The notes beneath the pieces were generated by a model, which saw only the letters and a program-made list of their open reading frames with translations, was not told the DNA's origin and ran no database searches. Both the position numbers and the translations under genes were made by a program. This document shows, in pieces, positions 56,101 to 63,648 of a DNA stretch of 64,000 bases. The first letter of the stretch is position 1, and every line of letters begins with the position of its first letter. Source of the DNA: Littorina saxatilis (Eukaryota > Mollusca > Gastropoda > Littorinimorpha > Littorinidae); contig NC_090258.1 in NCBI RefSeq assembly GCF_037325665.1, positions 37,418,452 through 37,482,451 of the forward strand. The letters are read 5' to 3'.

Positions 56101-56461
56101 CAGAAGGGGCTGGGCCTTTAAACAGAAGGGGCTGGGCCTAACAGCGTTGCTAGGTGGTTGTTCGGTTTTTCTTTTTTAATTTGTGTTGTGTGTAAACACT
56201 GTAATCCTGGGTTCAGAAGATTCATGGTTCAGATACTGCAGTATGCATGCATGTATCATGCATAAATGTCTTACTCAGGAAGCTCACAGTAAATTGATTC
56301 AAAAACTGACAGACACTCTGAAATTGTTGAATCTTTTCTGCGTTTTTTTGTAGTTGTAAATTTTCTGTAGATTTTTGTTCTGCAAGTTTTCGAAGCTATC
56401 TTTCTATCTTTTTCTGTTTCAGATACAACTTTATGCTGAAGAAAGTGGAAAGAAGACTTAG
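39934..56461 (+). CDS. MAD2L2: MAD2L2 / REV7 (HORMA domain), 7 exons
   Basis: HORMA-domain adaptor: it binds REV3 and REV1 in translesion DNA polymerase zeta, is part of shieldin in double-strand-break repair, and can inhibit the APC/C. Exons: 39934-39958, 42015-42133, 44177-44346, 45026-45132, 45740-45813, 53826-53918, 56423-56461. All introns are GT-AG with matching phases; total 627 nt, 208 residues plus stop (human about 211). Family matches in order: [90 protein letters not shown] and the tail [12 protein letters not shown], matching human MQLYVEERAHKGS. Exon 1 (MEGTHETE) is short and least certain; the residue at the junction becomes Val, as expected. Minisatellites sit exactly on the exon 2 donor and exon 6 acceptor. 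Intron 5 is enlarged by a 7 kb transposon. Confidence 0.94.
40018..40222. repeat. GT and CT microsatellites
   Basis: GT run at 40018-40051 and about 32 CT units at 40158-40221 in MAD2L2 intron 1. The latter abuts the mobile element that follows. Confidence 0.95.
40222..41265. mobile_element. Mollusc interspersed element with TTTAGTCAAG palindromic end
   Basis: The left end is a hairpin (ACATTTAGTCAAG / TTGACTAAATGT), and the right end again has CTTGACTAAATGTTGTATT then TCGCCTTGCGCGAC. The body repeats the phrase GATTCCAAAAACATATA twice. It is interrupted at about 40588-40790 by a LINE tail. I recall this repeat as common in gastropod genomes, but the class (MITE or SINE-like) is unclear. Confidence 0.65.
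40588..40790 (+). mobile_element. LINE 3' end fragment
   Basis: The plus-strand frame reads [20 protein letters not shown] and ends LNWTGLHV before a stop, then an (AAG)n-type tail. This matches the C-terminus of LINE pol proteins (T.EHILQ.C......WP..). It is 5'-truncated, as usual for LINE insertions. Confidence 0.75.
41480..41845. mobile_element. SINE-like mollusc repeat
   Basis: Carries phrases such as TGGGTTATCTGGGG, CACGCAAGCATAAGACCAAG, ATGGCTGCCTAAATGGC and GGGAGTTTCAGCCCATGAAC that I recall from dispersed mollusc repeats. No clear tRNA boxes or tail were found. In MAD2L2 intron 1. Confidence 0.45.
42131..42580 (+). repeat. MAD2L2: 33 bp minisatellite starting on the MAD2L2 exon 2 donor
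   Basis: Fourteen units (starts at 42134, 42167 and so on to 42563). Each has CAG/GTATTC and CAG/GTATGT, so the genuine donor CAG/GTATTC at 42134 is followed by about 26 donor-like sites. All are in the exon's reading frame, and the repeat ([11 protein letters not shown]) stays open until about 42346, where a variant unit brings a TGA. Confidence 0.95.
42965..43250 (+). mobile_element. tRNA-like SINE copy
   Basis: Forward copy of the repeat at 37562-37985 (GTAGTGGCGCTGGCTTGAAA, CTATCGGCATGG, GGAATTTATTTCCC, AAGCTCACAGCGAAAGTCTC). The latter block is single here. Confidence 0.65.
43365..43925 (+). mobile_element. pogo/Tigger-type non-autonomous element
   Basis: Inverted ends TACCGTATTTTCCGGGT / ACCCGGAAAATACGGTA, with GCGCC repeats just inside. 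At about 43652-43750 a plus-strand ATG opens [20 protein letters not shown], which looks like the N-terminal helix-turn-helix of a pogo-like transposase; it stops soon after. A deletion derivative of an autonomous element. MAD2L2 intron 2. Confidence 0.8.
44843..45002. mobile_element. CAGTGGAACCCC-family MITE copy
   Basis: Carries TTTAAGACC, AACCTATGTAAATGTACC and the right end GGGGTTCCACTGTA just upstream of MAD2L2 exon 4, so the intron's 3' end includes MITE sequence. Confidence 0.65.
45272..45635. repeat. 27 bp minisatellite in MAD2L2 intron 4
   Basis: About 13 units of ATACCTGCCAGTGCCCTATC plus 7 bases, with few variants. The unit length is a multiple of three, so long open frames arise on both strands without being genes. 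Confidence 0.96.
46119..46322. repeat. 204 bp direct repeat, left copy
   Basis: Identical by eye to 53404-53607, 7285 bases away. It includes intron sequence (TGTGAAGCTATGTGTGGGCG) and the left half of a CAGTGGAACCCC MITE (from about 46205). The pair brackets the N-RAG-TP-like insertion. Confidence 0.95.
47143..49917 (+). CDS. Transposase with RAG1-type N-terminal zinc region (N-RAG-TP-like)
   Basis: Intact 924-codon frame; Met1 or Met6 (47158) may be the start. Residues 24-133 carry MCRICG (C24, C27), a His/Cys stretch, LCATC (C73, C76) and, after VMWTQYN, CSVC (C120, C123). The same order and spacing occur in the RAG1 N-terminal region (CRICG, FCHNC, then a Trp and CDIC). Residues 130-400 are basic and low in complexity. 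The C-terminal half has [13 protein letters not shown] (D493), [10 protein letters not shown] (D562), a zinc-like pair CLWC with [12 protein letters not shown], and [12 protein letters not shown] (E873, E877), candidate DDE residues. The catalytic half is not obviously RAG1 or Transib. It would bind the element's ends and move it. With no stop in 2.8 kb the gene is young or under selection. Confidence 0.82.
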   Translation: MSQLRMAAVQHTEDLHIFRLNAMCRICGRRSKAAKDKQHIIRHCKNYASVLFQFHGIQVSEEANGTTFSSTLCATCASRLSQQKKPNIPSQGFSKAMHSNIEKSKVMWTQYNSKVEVADCSVCTTFAEQMAGCRKKTKKASEKAASPQRKSTCVDSTDACTSTSIVETFQPQCSSTPETKSASRVVKKRLFDLLVSRKGTTQSDVSTSNDTLVSAASTSFQTQAPAETSDKTPVAKSVSQSQKATDTHTVSSKNKPQTQLRPIEQLQAPLTKQEEEYLTGLVRVKLAQSDDKKTLICKTKAHPLVLKKIVRAKKSSALVSTPMRKRRAKEIANLRKEISGSTEADIIKQQSTELKHTTKRKRDDILKTAGLGQARVSSKSAAQIRAKLSLSWAKQRQLRKLNKAMGIKMECEKKEREFQEGVLCGKIEVYTLRLSCINKATKKEEVRGIPVSSIVSWPKFVTDLLDQYDKKNMLTWHNNTLPENEIWVKIGGDHGGGSFKVVLEVANLHNPNANSKLVVMTEAKDSAENLEKILGSTIKEGVSAVNGMMWKGKRLRVFMFGDYDFQSKMYGLSGAQSSYPCLWCKTSKTQMQWSPREKAPKRTLRNMKEDLIGYQESGSDKKHAKDHYNVIRAPIWDVKVSHVAPPYLHLLLGIVNKHHDLLANECHQLDKQIADALSKIKLSEERLVVIDNTTEAFRRCVKNMYNLREEGKLNLKTFPVFDRSEGPTVAGVTEILNKHSITPQAFFGGSFNGNHCNKYIKDEVITAVADSVERRAFILTDDYGVHTLAGQIKDKHTRLNSLYSSVHRLVSHTKPVGKDDLPGIQVAISEYMEFYRGNVCLDNVNVIPKQHILEAHCVEFMERWGMGLGLMGEQGGEKLHSDVNNLKRRVWGMKNKGQQLCQLMKEQQIKTSPMLLDTPPKTKS
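50091..50147. repeat. (GT)n microsatellite
   Basis: About 28 GT units in the 3' region of the N-RAG-TP-like gene. Confidence 0.97.
50396..51560. repeat. Diverged tandem duplication of about 750 bp
   Basis: 50396-50830 and 51146-51560 share CCTGTGGTATAT, ATACAAGTTTGTGAG, CACATGCAGCTAACAATTT, ATATAAACGCAAAACAA and GTAAAGTGTTGTA in order, with many substitutions and indels. No ORF in either. Confidence 0.85.
51807..53313 (+). mobile_element. Tc1-type transposon
   Basis: 1507 bp with inverted ends (CTGTTCAAAAAAAGAAACGC, continuing to CATAG, and the reverse complement at 53289-53313) flanked by TA. It encodes a DD34E transposase. It sits in the 3' part of the N-RAG-TP-like insert. Confidence 0.95.
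52123..53122 (+). pseudogene. Tc1 (DD34E) transposase, one frameshift near the N-terminus
   Basis: The catalytic part is intact: FSDESYF (first Asp), [10 protein letters not shown] (second Asp), then [17 protein letters not shown] (Glu) exactly 34 residues after the second Asp, which defines the Tc1 DD34E class. The N-terminal DNA-binding domain starts at the ATG at 52123 ([20 protein letters not shown]) but changes frame near 52200-52206, where an extra C seems to be present. The downstream frame ([13 protein letters not shown], an HTH) runs to the stop at 53120-53122. Near-intact and so quite recent, but probably inactive in this copy. Confidence 0.88.
53404..53607. repeat. 204 bp direct repeat, right copy
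   Basis: Right partner of 46119-46322. After it the MITE continues naturally (TCAGATTTTTTGAGGTCTTA), so this copy connects to the ancestral right flank; the left copy connects to the ancestral left flank. Confidence 0.95.
53633..53848 (+). repeat. MAD2L2: 54 bp tandem repeat across the MAD2L2 exon 6 acceptor
   Basis: Four units (starts 53633, 53687, 53741, 53795). Each has a GT-rich intron end, GACAG, and the first eight exon 6 codons (DFPWVEAE, or DFPCVEAE in units 2 and 3). Only the last unit continues into the rest of exon 6. Reading from any earlier acceptor straight through meets TGA. Confidence 0.95.
54065..54362 (-). mobile_element. LINE 3' end fragment
   Basis: Minus-strand frame with [38 protein letters not shown], then in shifted frames [10 protein letters not shown] and [11 protein letters not shown] before a stop and an (AAG)n-like tail. 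This is the C-terminal RNase-H-linked tail of a LINE pol; 5'-truncated and slightly decayed. MAD2L2 intron 6. Confidence 0.78.
54510..54893. repeat. 41 bp minisatellite in MAD2L2 intron 6
   Basis: About nine units containing GTCAGGTCTGAGATGGTGAT and CTTGTCCTGTGTAAAAGCCT. The flanking phrase CCAAGTGGAGG...GAGATGGTGAG also occurs at 35980-36035 in DNPEP intron 3, so the array grew from a dispersed repeat. Confidence 0.95.
54905..56140. repeat. 22 bp minisatellite (about 56 units) with higher-order structure
   Basis: Units of CTTTAAACAGAAGGGGCTGG plus two bases, with variants GCGGGG, GCTGAG and GCAGGG. The variant order at about 55199-55440 recurs at 55639-55880, an offset of 440 bases (20 units), showing a block duplication. 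MAD2L2 intron 6. Confidence 0.96.
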
Positions 56462-56697
56462 GACAGTCTGTGTGTGTGTGTACGGGAGAGAGTGCAAATA
56501 CATGTAGTGACATATATGTGAGAAGTACAGACAGGAAAAAAGAGACACATCACTGAATGTGTGTGGACAGTGACACAGAATCAAAGAGATCTGAACTGTT
56601 AGCAGGGTTGCATGCAAGTCGCATGCACTCCCATGAGTATGTTCTGAAGAAACTTGAGGTAGACTCAAGAATGTTTGGGTCTAGATGTGTGCATGCA

Positions 56698-58190
56698 TGT
56701 TTGTGTGTTAGACACTGAGAGAGAATGGACATGTAATACATGTGACTGTGTGTTAGACACTGAGAGAGAATGGACATGTAATACATGTGACTGTGTGTTA
56801 GACACTGAGAGAGAATGGGCGTGTAATACATGTGACTGTGTGTTAGACACTGAGAGAGAATGGACGTGTAATACATGTGACTGTGTGTTAGACACTGAGA
56901 GAGAATGGTCGTGTAATACATGTTACTGTGTGTTAGACACTGAGAGAGAATGGACATGTAATACATGTGACTGTGTGTTAGACACTGAGAGAGAATGGGC
57001 GTGTAATACATGTGACTGTGTGTTAGACACTGAGAGAGAATGGACGTGTAATACATGTGACTGTGTGTTAGACACTGAGAGAGAATGGACGTGTAATACA
57101 TGTGACTGTGTGTTAGACACTGAGACAGAATGGACCTGTAATACATGTGACTGTGTGTTAGACACAGAGAGAGAATGGACGTGTAATACATGTGACTGTG
57201 TGTTAGACACTGAGAGAGAATGGACGTGTAATACATGTGACTGTGTGTTAGACACAGAGAGAGAATGGACGTGTAATACATGTGACTGTGTGTTAGACAC
57301 TGAGAGAGAATGGGCGTGTAATACATGTGACTGTGTGTTAGACACTGAGAGAGAATGGGCGTGTAATACATGTGACTGTGTGTTAGACACTGAGAGAGAA
57401 TGGACGTGTAATACATGTGACTGTGTGTTAGACACTGAGAGAGAATGGACGTGTAATACATGTGACTGTGTGTTAGACACTGAGAGAGAATGGACGTGTA
57501 ATACATGTGACTGTGTGTTTGACACTGAGAGAGAATGGACGTGTAATACATGTGACTGTGTGTTAGACACTGACAGAGAATGGTCGTGTAATACATGTGA
57601 CTGTGTGTTAGACACTGACAGAGAATGGACGTGTAATACATGTGACTGTGTGTTAGACACTGAGAGAGAATGGACGTGTAATACATGTGACTGTGTGTTA
57701 GACACAGAGAGAGAATGGACGTGTAATACATGTGACTGTGTGTTAGACACAGAGAGAGAATGGACGTGTAATACATGTGACTGTGTGTTAGACACAGAGA
57801 GAGAATGGACGTGTAATACATGTGACTGTGTGTTAGACACTGAGAGAGAATGGACGTGTAATACATGTGACTGTGTTAGACACTGAGAGAGAATGGACGT
57901 GTAATACATGTGACTGTGTGTTAGACACAGAGAGAGAATGGACGTGAAATACATGTGACTGTGTTAGACACTGAGAGAGAATGGACGTGTAATACATGTG
58001 ACTGTGTGTTAGACACTGAGAGAGAATGGACATGTAATACATGTGACTGTGTGTTAGACACTGAGAGAGAATGGGCGTGTAATACATGTGACTGTGTGTT
58101 AGACACTGAGACAGAATGGACCTGTAATACATGTGACTGTGTGTTAGACACTGAGAGAGAATGGACGTGTAATACATGTGACTGTGTTGT
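56698..58190. repeat. 45 bp minisatellite (about 33 units) in the probable MAD2L2 3' UTR
   Basis: Units with GTGTTAGACACTGAGAGAGA and ATGGACGTGTAATACATGTG. Variants: ACGTG/GCGTG/TCGTG, CTGAG/CAGAG. Forty-five is a multiple of three, so repeats such as CVLDTEREWTCNTCD stay open for 400 codons; two short units near 57870 and 57960 shift the frame. Not considered a gene. Confidence 0.95.
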
Positions 58191-58238
58191 TAGATCAGTC
58201 AGTATTTGCCAATTGTGCCATATTTTGCGATAAAAATC

Positions 58239-58244
58239 AATAAA
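58239..58244 (+). terminator. MAD2L2: Candidate MAD2L2 poly(A) signal
   Basis: AATAAA about 50 bases after the minisatellite. It is the first I noticed downstream of the stop codon. Confidence 0.5.
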
Positions 58245-58260
58245 ATTACAAAAGTTACAA

Positions 58261-58787
58261 CAGTTTAAATTAAAGATTTGACGTCTTTGGAATGTGTGTG
58301 AGCAAATATTGCTTGGTTGTTTTTTTCCCCTTTCCTGGAAAGGATTGTGCAGTAGAACCTTGTCAAGAAGAAATCAGTCAAAGCATACCTCTGCTTTAGG
58401 GCAAGCTGCATAAAGTGCACTTTATATGGTTGATTTTCGACCAAGGTTTAACAGGTAGAAGTTGCTTTGAAGTTGGCAAGGCAATCACTCAACAGTGGGC
58501 CCTGTGAAAAATTCCCCCGATTTCCAACCGACTCTCAGCTGTTTTGAAACCCCAGCTGATCAGTTAAACTTTCTCATCGAGTTTGAAGGGACTTATTCCC
58601 ACGTGTTCTCTCGTTGGAGGCCATGTTTCATTGGCTTGCCGTGTTATCACTCATTGGCCAAGACTGTAGAAGTCTGTTGAGAATCAGTCTGCCACTTGGC
58701 TGTTCACACTGCATAATGTTTTCAGCGATTTTGAACTGACAAAAATAGTTCAGAAGTCTGCTGAAAGTCGGACGAAAAATCAGTCAA
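58261..58787. other. Intergenic spacer, nothing recognised
   Basis: Unique-looking sequence between the two convergent genes; no repeat or frame is supported. Confidence 0.5.
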
Positions 58788-59345
58788 TAGTCTCCTGTCC
58801 GCCCAGCGACCTTCCCCTTGACCCTGCTTGTGACCTCGATGTTTTTTGCCCCTGCAAGGGGTACGGTACTCTCTAAGCACCCAAAACCTCAAAGAGAGAT
58901 AACTGGCGGAAACCTTCCTATTGTAGTCTCCTGTATGACGGCTTACTAGTGCCAAAACCTCATAATTGTAATTATCAATTACCATTTTCACGTGTTAATT
59001 ACTAATTTTCCCCGGAAAATTAATTTTTCCGGAAAAATTACTAACTTTCAACTAATTTTTAGTTTTGGCTCACTTCCTGACGGATTGCTAGTGCCGAAAC
59101 TAAAAATTAGTAATTTTCCCGTGAAAATTAGTAGCTAACAGATGAAAACAGTAACTGACAGCGTTAATTAGTAATTATCACGTGATAATGGGTAACACCA
59201 GGTTTTGGCACTAGTAAGCCGTCATACTCCTGTCCGCCCAGCCGACCTTCCCCTTGACCCTGCTTGTGACCTCGATGTTTTTTGCCCCCGCAAGGGGCAC
59301 GCACCCAAAACCTCAGAGAGACAACTGGCGGAAACCTTCCTATTG
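58788..59345. repeat. Tandem duplication of about 135 bp, second copy split by a MITE
   Basis: Copy 1 at 58788-58923 and copy 2 from 58924, resuming at 59227-59345, share ACCTTCCCCTTGACCCTGCT, GTGACCTCGATGTTTTTTGC and ACTGGCGGAAACCTTCCTAT. The MITE lies 10-12 bases into the second copy. Confidence 0.88.
58936..59224. mobile_element. MITE with TGACGGCTTACTAGTGCC ends, TA target
   Basis: Inverted ends of about 24 bases and TA on both sides (58934-58935 and 59225-59226). The interior is itself rich in inverted TAATTAGTAATTTTCC-like motifs and a middle GACGGATTGCTAGTGCC copy of the end. Tc1/mariner-type by its TA target. Confidence 0.85.
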
Positions 59346-61069
59346 AGCAGCACGTTTTTTTTAAGGGATTTCTCTGACACATAATTATGTTTGGGAATCT
59401 GTCATTCAAAGCATAACAAAAACAGACACAAACACACATTTAAAATGTTATCAAAGATTTAATATATTTTTAGTCAATTCAATCAAGCATTTAGGAAATA
59501 ATTTTAGGGGAAAAAAATCAAAAGTATCCAAAACAGAAAACAAAATGGAAGTGACACACCTGCTATGACAATAAATAGCAACGTAACAGTGCAATGAATT
59601 TTGCACTAATGTGTAACATTCTGAGCTACTGACGACAGTACAAAAAGAAGACATTAACCGATGAAAGGGATAATGGTTGGGGATAGAGACATTCATGCAT
59701 AAAAATTTAAAAAAAAGTGCGCACAGAAATCTGTACTCCTTCTCTGGGTGATAGTGAAATGATACATGAGGTAACGATATTACAATGACATATAAGTTGC
59801 CTTTACCGAACACTTGCCAAAAACAATCTCCATAACGCCCCTGGCACAAACTGGCTGATCAATATGTACACGATAAACTTCTCGCTACCAAGGTGGACGT
59901 TCACACTCGATGCCGCTGAGATCTTCAACTCTACGCCACATTATAATATATACAAGAAATGCGATAACCCTTAAGGTTTTAACTACAAAATTCTATTTAC
60001 ACGGTACCTTTTCTACTACTAACCGAAGAGTTTTAACTACATATTTCTATTTACACAGTAAATCTACTACTATTACTCTCCTCCCACGTTAAATATTCAC
60101 GAGTGCTCCTTGTGAAAGTCTGAGTGCTCCAGAAGTTGGCAAAAACAAATGGATTTATCAGCTGTGGAAAGTTTTCTGACTGAAAACGTTTCCTTAGACC
60201 TTTGCGTTGTAACGGCAAGCTACAACAAACTGGGTATTGCTTGGAGATCGCAGCCCTGAAATTTAAACAACAAAACAAACAAAAAATAAATGAGAGTTTA
60301 GTTGGATGCTGAGCAACAGAGAGTACAGTGTTCCCTCCTCTGAAGGGACGCCTGTCGTAGAACGAAGAACACACAGAAAAAAATGCTATGGAAAGAACAT
60401 TGACAATGACAGACTGTTCTTTAGAAACGAGATTACTTCAGTAGGACATTTGTCTTTTGATGCGGGGTAAAATTTTGATAAGGAAACAGCTTTTTGATAA
60501 GACGTACAGTTTTTGGAAAGAGGTGAAAGAAACAGAAAACCAATGTGATTTCCATCACTTTTTGATATAGAAACTGTGTTTTGAGAAGAATATGCTTGAA
60601 GGAAAAGCTACCAGAAAAGGTAATTACTGGCAAACACCCAAGATATTGAATGGAAATGTAGAAGCACTGCAAGAATGAGCATTACATTTCATATTGTTGC
60701 AAGAGGATTTTTCTTTTCATTTTGAACAGAAAAGCTGTGAACACTGCCTTGCTAATGCTAAACCATTTAATTTTAACTGGTTGCCTGCAGAAGATAGTTC
60801 ACAAATGTTAACGGTCCATAACTTTTCTAACACTAATGATATAATGTTGAGGATAAACAGAAGTTTCATCAACTTGGTCAGATCTGTGACAAAAAAAGAA
60901 ACAATTACAAAATATTGTTTCTAGGTCATGTACGCGTAACAATAACATTCCCCATTTCCTTCCAAAAGAAACTTGTCTATTTTAAGATGTACAACATCTC
61001 AATCTCATCCTGAAGAGATATTTACAGACAGAAAAAGGGTCTGAACTGAAAATCGCTTGCTAACAATAA

Positions 61070-61640
61070 AACTACCTAACCTGTGTGATGAAAACATTCC
61101 TCAGCAAAGAGAAGAAGAGAGAATCAGTATGACTACCGCTAGGTTCACCACTGCACTACCTAACCTGTGTGATGAAAACATTCCTCAGCAAAGAGAAGAA
61201 GAGAGAATCAGTATGACTACCGCTAGGTTCACCACTGCACTACCAGCATGCACTATACAGCAAATTATGACACAGAGTAATGACACTGACCTTGCTTTGT
61301 ACAGGGGTCACCATTATGATCACACGTCTGGTACGCTGTCTATACACTCACTTTATGCTCAACATTCAGCAAATCAGGGGAGAGGAAGAACGGGAATTTA
61401 CACACAACTGGACGAGAAATATTTATAAAGTTCTCCAGAAACTTTACAAGGAACGGGAAGAGAAATATTGAGAAAGTTTTCCTGAAACTTGACAAAGAAC
61501 TAGAGAGAAAATGTTGAGAAAGTTTTCCTGAAGCTTGACAAAGAACTAGAGAGAAAATGTTGAGAAAGTTTTCCTGAAGCTTGACAAAGATCAGGGGGAG
61601 AAATATTGAGAAAGTTTTTTTTTTCTGAAGTTTAAAAAAG
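61070..61640. repeat. Small tandem repeats
   Basis: A unit of about 85 bp (ACCTAACCTGTGTGATGAAA ... ACCGCTAGGTTCACCACTGC) occurs twice at 61070-61240. Units of about 48 bp (GAGAAAGTTTTCCTGAARCTTGAC) occur about five times at 61400-61640, the outer ones diverged. Confidence 0.88.
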
Positions 61641-63297
61641 AACTGGAACAGAAATATCAAGAAAAAGCTTATTTATAGGAAACTACAAAGAAATATTGAC
61701 ATTTTTGTCTGACACTTTACACAGAAACTGAAAACAAAATAGAGATTAGAAAATCTTCCTGAAACTGTTTTCCTGTTCACATCAAACATCACAAAAGAGA
61801 AGTCCCAGTCTTTGCCACCGTAGCTTACACGCGTGTCACAACATACATTATTACAATCGACAATATATGTACAACAAATCAATGCAAAGTACATCTGTAC
61901 ACATTATGGTGTGTGAATATATAGAGAATTTAGATCACCAAATTTAGCAGAGAGACTGAACACTGTGTCTGCATACACTGTTTGTATCGACTAATATATC
62001 TGGGAACAAACAAAAAAGACACACAGTTATGCCTGGTAGTTGTGAAAAAATAGAAACGCACACACAGCACACGTAGAGCCAACAAGTCAAACATTTTATA
62101 CATTGGAATCTGCTGCCATCATATAGAACCAGTGCTTGCCTTCAGTATTAGCACAGCTTTCTCTCATGTCTGTGTCTCTGTGCATTTGCTGTAACTTTTC
62201 AATACATTTTCTTTTCTTCAAGACACGCTTTCTTAGTACACCTCTACTTCTCAGTACATTTCTACTTCTTTGTACACTTTCCCTGCTGTTACAGTACAGC
62301 TTCTCTCCTCAGTAACCTCTACTTCTAGGTACACCTCTACTTCTCGGTACATCTTTTCTTCTCAGTACATCCTGCCTTCTGTTACAGTACAGCTTCTCTC
62401 CTTGGTACACCTCTACTTCTCATTACACTTTTCTTTCATATCCTCCAATCTCAGCTCACCGTCTTACTTCACAAAACTTCTTTTCTTCGACGCTTCCAAA
62501 TCATATTCTTTTGCTTTTCAGCTTTGCACCTCTGAGGGTGTAGCGAAACTACATCAATTTTCTTTAGTCTCAGTGTACCTCTTTGCACATCTTGTTCATG
62601 CTTCTCGCAAACCATCACCATCCTATATTCCTTCTCCAACCACACCTTCCACACAGTATTTGTCTCTGTAAGCTTGTCATCAACTGAATTCTTCTCTTTC
62701 CCATTCCTTCACATGTCCAGTACTGAGAAGCAAAGAGTTTCTGTCCAGTCTGAGACAACCCATATAAGTGATACACTTTCTTTACTTTCACAGAGAAGTG
62801 AGAAGCTCATGCTTTTGACCGAAAAGTGAGAAGCATCCGTATCTTGTTAAGTTTCTTGCAATGAGCACGCACAGAAGCGCACAATATTCAAGTCTTTCGG
62901 TCAGTTTTATTCACATGGTGTCAATGGAAGTGATGTGCATAGTAAGAAATGAGTTATGGCGATGAAAACTGTCTCATGAATTGTGATATTTAGCTGTCAT
63001 TACACCGTCAAGTTAAGCCTGCTGAAAGTAGTCACAGCCCTGCATCACCGCTGTCCGTGCTGGCGACATGAGTGAGTAGTGGGGAGTTTACCAATCACTA
63101 GTGTCACCTGAGCACTTAACACACACACATTTTTATCAGCGTTTGCAGGGTGCTGCCTTTGCAATGTCGTCTCTCCGCTTCGAGCCGCAGCAAGTTGTCC
63201 ATATTCACTGTTTTAACTGTTGTTTTTTCCTCAGATCAGAGCATGACGTCTCATGAACGGAGATTCATTACAGCTCTGAAGCAAAAGTTTAAAATGT

Positions 63298-63490
63298 CGC
63301 AATTGGGTAAGTTAATTCACAGCTGTGATGTCAGTTCGATGATGTCACACCAGTAATGATGTCAGTCTGGTAAAGATGTCAGTCTGGTGATTGTCGCAAT
63401 TGGGTTAAGTTTCACGCTGATACAGCTGTGATGTCAGTTTAATAATGTCACGCCAGTATTGATGTCAGTTCGATAAAGATGTCGCTCTGG
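63298..63490. repeat. Tandem duplication of about 95 bp
   Basis: GTCGCAATTGGGT, ACAGCTGTGATGTCAGTT and AATGATGTCA-like elements recur twice, with inner GATGTCAGTCTGGT repeats, just downstream of the KMT2 stop codon. Confidence 0.75.
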
Positions 63491-63555
63491 TGACGCCGAC
63501 GCCAGGCCAAGATTACTGTGTAAGAGCCACATGTAGTGGTGGTGGAATGCTCAGC

Positions 63556-63648
63556 TCAGTTCATCCACTTCCGGCAGTACGCGGCTCCACACATGCAGGG
63601 AATCTTGTGCTGGTCGTCTTCAAAGTCAAACTTGTAGTCGTACGTCAA
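63556..63648 (-). CDS. KMT2C/D: Last coding exon of a KMT2C/D (MLL3/4)-type histone H3K4 methyltransferase
   Basis: Partial gene. The exon reads LTYDYKFDFEDDQHKIPCMC then GAAYCRKWMN and a TGA. It is the end of a SET domain (TYDYKF, part of the catalytic/S-adenosylmethionine pocket) plus the post-SET zinc motif CxCx4C. The phrase DFEDDQHKIPC and the terminal CRKWMN are those of the MLL3/MLL4/Trr group; MLL1/2 and SETD1 differ (IEDASNKLPC; LEDNKIPC). The acceptor TTTCAG lies just above 63648. The remainder of this very large nuclear enzyme would lie on the minus strand beyond the window. This group deposits H3K4me1 at enhancers as part of a COMPASS-like complex. Confidence 0.93.
   Translation of the reverse strand: MTYDYKFDFEDDQHKIPCMCGAAYCRKWMN

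Larger units (their letters stand above)
56462..58260 (+). other. MAD2L2: Probable MAD2L2 3' UTR
   Basis: From the stop codon to the first poly(A) signal. It is filled mainly by a 45 bp minisatellite. Confidence 0.6.
59346..63555 (-). other. Probable 3' UTR and downstream region of the KMT2C/D-type gene
   Basis: No other gene was seen. Minus-strand poly(A) candidates are AATAAA (reverse complement at 62906-62911, 650 bases after the stop) and ATTAAA near 59457-59462, about 4.1 kb away. It includes small tandem repeats at 61070-61240, 61400-61640 and 63298-63490. Confidence 0.4.

Noticed and set aside
56550-58233. 400-codon frames on both strands (CVLDTEREWTCNTCD; YYTSILSQCLTHSHM)
   Set aside because: Produced by the 45 bp minisatellite, whose length is a multiple of three; strict repetition at DNA level argues against coding.
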